A stretch of 64,000 bases of DNA, from contig CANKYZ010000003.1 of NCBI GenBank assembly GCA_947488325.1, positions 62,001 through 126,000 on the forward strand, read 5' to 3'. Below the pieces are notes generated by a model that ran no database searches, had not been told where the DNA came from, and saw only the letters and a program-made list of their open reading frames with translations. Positions 59,684-64,000 of this stretch are shown here, one piece after another; within the stretch, counting starts at the first letter, position 1, and each line of letters opens with the position of its first letter. Both the position numbers and the translations under genes were made by a program. This DNA comes from an uncultured Erythrobacter sp. GTDB lineage: Bacteria; Pseudomonadota; Alphaproteobacteria; Sphingomonadales; Sphingomonadaceae.

Positions 59684-59684
59684 A

Positions 59685-61247
59685 TCAGGATACTTGCCTG
59701 TCCTGCCCTTCCCAATAGGGATCGCGCAGCTGCCGGCGCAAGATTTTACCCGATGCGTTGCGAGGCATTTCGGGGATCACATCAATGCTTTTGGGAACCT
59801 TGAAGGCTGCAATCCTCTCACGCGTGTAAGCGATCAGCTCTCCCTCATCCAGTTCAGTCTCAGGCTTGCACACTACGCAGGCTTTGACTTCTTCGCCCCA
59901 ACGATCAGACGGAATGCCGATCACTGCAACCTCTGCGATGCAAGGGTGGCCAAACATCGCATTCTCTACTTCTGCCGGATAAACATTCTCTCCGCCGGAA
60001 ATGATCATGTCTTTGATGCGGTCTTGGATATAGATGTAGCCATCTTCATCCATGATCCCCGCATCACCTGTATGCAGCCAGCCATCGGAGTCGATTGTCT
60101 TGGCGGTTGCATCGGGAAGCTTCCAATATCCAGACGTATTGGACGGCGAACTGATGCAAATTTCACCGATTTCGCCGCGCGGGCACTCACCGTTATCGGC
60201 ACCGCGCACTTCGATTTTGACGCCGGGCACCGCCTTGCCGGCAGAGCGCATGCGTTGATTGCCCTCAAGCACGTGATCATCCGGTGGCAACAGCGAAATT
60301 GTGCCAGTGGTTTCCGTCATCCCATAGACCTGAAGGAAGCTCGTTTCCGGCATCGTGCGAACAGCCTCTTTAAGCAGTTCGAGCGGCATTGGCGCTGCTC
60401 CGTACATAAGGAACCGGAGGCCGGAAAAATCAGTGTCGACTGCGCGGGGATGCTGCACAACCATCTGGATGGCAGCGGGCACCAGGAACAGCATCGTCGT
60501 TCCGTTTTCGATTGCGTCCAGCACACCGATTGGGGTGAATTCAGCCTGCACCAGAATTCGAACACCGTTGGCAAGCCCCATCGGCGCAGAGCCAGTGCCG
60601 CCAATATGAGCGCATGGCATGACAGCTAAGATGCAATCATCCTCTTTATAAATTTCCCACGGCTGCGCGTCTTCTGGATTGGACCGGCGAAGACTGAACA
60701 AGTTTCTGTTGGACAGTTCAACACCTTTTGGATTGCCGGTCGTGCCCGATGTGTAGAGCTGCAACACGGTATCATCCACATCAGCCGGAGTGTATTGAGC
60801 AGGATTTAGGTTACCTGCTTTTGCAAAGGCGGTTTCCGCCTCAACGACAATCAACCCGGTATCAATCTCCGCTGCAACTTCATCGGCCATTTCGACAAAT
60901 TCCGCACTCGCAATGACAAGCTTTGCTGCTGTGTCGGTCAAAATATAACCAATTTCAGGAGCTGCGAGTCGCCAACCAACGGGCGCCATCACTGCTCCCA
61001 TTCGTGCAGCTGCATAAAGGAGCAGAAAATACCGATCAGAATTCTTGCCAAGCCATGCGATCCTATCGCCCTTGCCAACTCCGGATTGTTGAAGAAACTC
61101 AATCAACTGGCGCGAAAGAAGCTCAGCTTCTTCATACGTAGTAGAGCGCGAACCCTCTTCCAGCGCCACAAAGGTGGGGCGCTCTCTCGCCCAGAATTTC
61201 AGGTGGTCATCAAATGTTATCAGATCATGATTTGAGGCTTGCGACAT
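59685..61247 (-). CDS. Class I adenylate-forming enzyme / long-chain fatty acid-CoA ligase
   Basis: LQLYTSGTTGNPKGVELSN, QVYGMTETTGTIS, GWLHTGDAGIMDEDGYIYIQDRIKDMIISGGENVYPAEVE. Confidence 0.93.
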   Translation of the reverse strand: MSQASNHDLITFDDHLKFWARERPTFVALEEGSRSTTYEEAELLSRQLIEFLQQSGVGKGDRIAWLGKNSDRYFLLLYAAARMGAVMAPVGWRLAAPEIGYILTDTAAKLVIASAEFVEMADEVAAEIDTGLIVVEAETAFAKAGNLNPAQYTPADVDDTVLQLYTSGTTGNPKGVELSNRNLFSLRRSNPEDAQPWEIYKEDDCILAVMPCAHIGGTGSAPMGLANGVRILVQAEFTPIGVLDAIENGTTMLFLVPAAIQMVVQHPRAVDTDFSGLRFLMYGAAPMPLELLKEAVRTMPETSFLQVYGMTETTGTISLLPPDDHVLEGNQRMRSAGKAVPGVKIEVRGADNGECPRGEIGEICISSPSNTSGYWKLPDATAKTIDSDGWLHTGDAGIMDEDGYIYIQDRIKDMIISGGENVYPAEVENAMFGHPCIAEVAVIGIPSDRWGEEVKACVVCKPETELDEGELIAYTRERIAAFKVPKSIDVIPEMPRNASGKILRRQLRDPYWEGQDRQVS

Positions 61248-61322
61248 AATTCAGGCTCTCCTCCCAAGAAGTATTGCCGAGTGAACTAAGCATGCTGCGA
61301 CTGGACAGTCTATGCATTTGAT

Positions 61323-61769
61323 CTAGTGGAAACGCCCTTGCCTTCGAGCGACCGGTTCGCGCAACAACAACCAAAGGCCGAGGCCAACCGGTCCAACAAA
61401 GAAGGTGGCGAGCAGGATTGGAGCCTGGATAAAGCGCGAAATGTCTTTCATATCTCCATCACGGGCAATCCAAATGCCGACAAACAGATCAAAAGCAAGG
61501 TAATGAGTCCACCCCAGTGTCAGTCCGGCATCACTGCCAAACAGCGCCCGAACGCCTTCAATGCTTGAGAAACCACCACCCTGTTCGCTTCCGGGTAGAT
61601 ACCCGCTGAGGAGCCCAACGAGGATGCTTGCGTAAACAAGGCAAAGTAACCCTACCCCCAAATATAAGAGCGCCGCTAGCAGCGCAGGCCAGCGCGGAAG
61701 GAGAATTAGGCCAGCCCAGGCGACAAGCGCGAACATATTCACCGCGCTAAAGACAAATCCCCAATCCAT
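61323..61769 (-). CDS. ABA4-like (DUF4281) membrane protein
   Basis: Start at MDWGFVFSAVNMFALVAW; LTLGWTHYLAFDLFVGIWIARDG, FVGPVGLGLWLLLR. Confidence 0.8.
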   Translation of the reverse strand: MDWGFVFSAVNMFALVAWAGLILLPRWPALLAALLYLGVGLLCLVYASILVGLLSGYLPGSEQGGGFSSIEGVRALFGSDAGLTLGWTHYLAFDLFVGIWIARDGDMKDISRFIQAPILLATFFVGPVGLGLWLLLREPVARRQGRFH

Positions 61770-61789
61770 ACCGCCCGCTCCGTTCCGCT

Positions 61790-62515
61790 CTACGCCGCTA
61801 AAGTAGGTGTCTTTGCCCGCCATTCGCGTGCCGCGCGCTTCATGGCTTCGTTGTCATGGGTAAAGCGTCCCGCTGCTTTTCGCATCGCCAGACCCAGCAC
61901 TGCTTCTGCGACCAAAGTGCCGCTGACGGATCGATACATTTCCCACTTGGGAGGGATCAGCGGATCGATCACAGGGCTGGCAAACCGTGCCATCGCCTCT
62001 ATCGGGCGCAAGTCACCTTCGCGGCGCCCCCTAAGCAAGCCGGGCTGCACAATGTCCAGCCGTTTAAATCCGACCTTGGATATCTCTCGCTCAACCTCAC
62101 CCTTGGTCCGCAAATAGAAACTCATTGAACTCGGATCGGCTCCTGCTGAGCTGACCAAGACCATATTGGTGATACCAGCCTGTTTTGCAGCTTCGGCAGT
62201 CGCAAGCACAAGATCATGATCAACCGCGCGAAAGACGGCTTCATCGCGTCCCGCTTTTTTCCAAGTCGTGCCAAGCGCGCAAATTAGCGCACGCGGTCGT
62301 ACTGCCTCTAACACTTCACCCCATTTCGCCGGATCGGCGACGAACATCTCGACCCGCGCACCCTTTGGAAGCTCAACCTCGCGCCGGGCGATACCAACAA
62401 TGCGCGCATTTTCGCCGACGCTGGTAATTTCGATCAGGCGGCGTCCGATCAATCCAGTCGCGCCGACCAGCCCAATCCGGATTGGACACTTTGTCTGTGC
62501 TATGGGATCAGACAT
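61790..62515 (-). CDS. NAD(P)H-binding (NmrA/HTATIP2-like) oxidoreductase
   Basis: GLVGATGLIGRRLIEI, VSSAGADPSSMSFYLRTKGEVEREI, IVQPGLLRG. Confidence 0.87.
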   Translation of the reverse strand: MSDPIAQTKCPIRIGLVGATGLIGRRLIEITSVGENARIVGIARREVELPKGARVEMFVADPAKWGEVLEAVRPRALICALGTTWKKAGRDEAVFRAVDHDLVLATAEAAKQAGITNMVLVSSAGADPSSMSFYLRTKGEVEREISKVGFKRLDIVQPGLLRGRREGDLRPIEAMARFASPVIDPLIPPKWEMYRSVSGTLVAEAVLGLAMRKAAGRFTHDNEAMKRAAREWRAKTPTLAA

Positions 62516-63695
62516 TGATTAATCCCTTCGGCCTTTCGCCGTAGATTGCCTCACACGCTTGCATCGCAAAACGGTCACTCATCCCTGCGATGAAGTCTGC
62601 GATCATGCGGCTGCGATCAGGATCATTCGCAGGCAACCTGATCTGCCATTCTGACGGCATCAACTTTGTATCCTGCGAATAAGCAGCAAACAGCCGTGCA
62701 ACCACATCGCGCGCACGTTCAGCCGCGCTGACTTGATCGGGATGATAATAGAGTTTTTTGTACATGAATGCCTTAAGCGCCCGTTCGTGATTCTGCATTT
62801 CCGACGAAAATCCCGCCAATTGCCGGCCCGCATCACGGATTTCGGCAACCGATCCGAAGCCTTCTACATTCGCGCGCGAATGTTCCAGCACATCGTTCAC
62901 CATCAACCCAATTTGATCACGGATCAGCTCGCGCAGCTGGCGCTCTCTCGGCGCATTGGGAAAGCGTTTTTCGACCGCCCGCCATTGATGTGCGAGGAAA
63001 TCCAGTTCTAGCAGGTCATCAAGGTTTAGGAAGCCTGCCCGCAATCCATCGTCGATATCGTGATTGTCATAGGCGATGTCGTCCGAAACCGCCGCGATCT
63101 GCGCCTCGAGTGAAGGCCAAGAGCCAAGCTTGAATGGAAATGCAGCATCCAATTCTGCAAGCGCCCAATTGGGTGCGATGATCGGACCATTATGTTTCGC
63201 AAGTCCCTCCAGCAGATCCCAGGTCAGGTTTAGCCCATCATGTTCAGGATAGGGGCTCTCCAACCGCATTATTGTGCGCAGCGCGTGAGCGTTATGGTCA
63301 AAACCGCCATGGCGCTCCATCGCTTCGGACAAGGCATCCTCTCCGGCATGCCCAAAAGGCGGATGTCCAAGGTCATGCGCGAGACACAGTGCTTCGGTAA
63401 GGTCTTCGTCCAAAGCCAGAGCGCGGGCGAGCACACGGCCAATCTGCGCAACTTCGATACTGTGGGTTAAGCGCGTGCGATAATGATCGCCATCGGGTGC
63501 GATAAAGACCTGGGTTTTCGATTTGAGCCGGCGAAAACTCATCGAATGGATGATCCGGTCTCGATCGCGCTGGAAATCGGTGCGTGGGCCTCTTGTTTCG
63601 CTTGTCCCGGTAGATTGTAATGACGTTCGAGTTGACGCAAATTCACGTCCACCATGGGCGAATGGATCGGCTGCATAGGATGCGGGTGTTTTCAC
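62508..63695 (-). CDS. dgt: Deoxyguanosinetriphosphate triphosphohydrolase-like (HD domain)
   Basis: RLTHSIEVAQIGRVLARAL, LCLAHDLGHPPFGHAGEDAL, DDIAYDNHDIDDGL. Confidence 0.93.
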   Translation of the reverse strand: MKTPASYAADPFAHGGREFASTRTSLQSTGTSETRGPRTDFQRDRDRIIHSMSFRRLKSKTQVFIAPDGDHYRTRLTHSIEVAQIGRVLARALALDEDLTEALCLAHDLGHPPFGHAGEDALSEAMERHGGFDHNAHALRTIMRLESPYPEHDGLNLTWDLLEGLAKHNGPIIAPNWALAELDAAFPFKLGSWPSLEAQIAAVSDDIAYDNHDIDDGLRAGFLNLDDLLELDFLAHQWRAVEKRFPNAPRERQLRELIRDQIGLMVNDVLEHSRANVEGFGSVAEIRDAGRQLAGFSSEMQNHERALKAFMYKKLYYHPDQVSAAERARDVVARLFAAYSQDTKLMPSEWQIRLPANDPDRSRMIADFIAGMSDRFAMQACEAIYGERPKGLINV

Positions 63696-63816
63696 ACCGT
63701 TCGGCTTAATTCAGCACGCATATCTGCTCAACGGGAACAGACAAGCAACATAGCGGGAATGCGGGGACAGCACCTGTTCCGGCAAGGGGATTGTATAGCT
63801 ACTAGAGAAATACTTG

Positions 63817-63864
63817 AAAAAAGGGGCCGCTCACCGGGTGCAATGGGGGGTGGTAAGCGGCCCC
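63817..63864 (-). terminator. Strong intrinsic terminator-like hairpin (minus strand)
   Basis: ggggccgct (63823-63831) pairs with agcggcccc (63856-63864); U-tract (tttttt on minus) at 63822-63817. Confidence 0.75.
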
Positions 63865-63920
63865 AAGAGCCTTTCAGCTCTTGGGTCTACGGTGCGACCC
63901 GAAGACCCGGAATCTGCTCG

Positions 63921-64000
63921 TTATTGTTCGAAAGCAAATTCACCACGGCTAAGTAGCTCTGTAATGTTTAAACTAACACCCCTTACCGAGAGGTAAATCC
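63921..64000 (-). CDS. Possible C-terminus of a protein extending beyond the window (...IYLSVRGVSLNITELLSRGEFAFEQ*)
   Basis: Open minus-strand frame ending at TAA 63923-63921, about 57 nt before the terminator hairpin. Confidence 0.3.
   Translation of the reverse strand, partial: IYLSVRGVSLNITELLSRGEFAFEQ

Noticed and set aside
59694-60629. 311-aa plus-strand ORF
   Set aside because: Fully antisense to the well-supported acyl-CoA ligase; composition typical of a mirror ORF, no domain recognised.
1-64000. CRISPR array, rRNA operon, prophage or insertion sequence
   Set aside because: No regularly spaced repeats, no rRNA sequence, no transposase, integrase or phage structural proteins seen among the ORFs.

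Overview
A 64-kb, gene-dense chromosomal window that looks alphaproteobacterial, most likely from a Sphingomonadales/Erythrobacter-like genome (inferred from gene content and composition, not from a search). Most of it is housekeeping: cobS, a J-domain protein, bolA, hisG-hisD-nusB-thiL, hppA, uvrC, infA-maf-rng-like-yacG-tRNA-Phe(GAA)-purC, purS-purQ, glmS and dgt. Accessory modules include a Ni-superoxide dismutase locus (sodN, sodX-like protease, small His-containing membrane protein), an indoleamine 2,3-dioxygenase divergent from an Lrp/AsnC regulator, a tandem universal stress protein divergent from a carotenoid oxygenase with a perfect FNR-type box between them, a wax ester/TAG synthase with a basic tail next to an alpha/beta hydrolase, a TonB-dependent receptor carrying two 64-aa Cys-bounded repeats inside its barrel region, a surface-glycan gene cluster, and a CpaF ATPase without other tad genes nearby. 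I found no CRISPR array, rRNA, prophage or transposase. The best hunt items are the duplicated receptor insert, the Ni-SOD-linked small protein, the FNR box, an in-frame TGA just after the lipobox of a small lipoprotein, a 17-bp perfect inverted repeat inside a coding sequence, and a 21-bp palindrome just upstream of the wax ester synthase. All calls come from reading the sequence; no database search was run.
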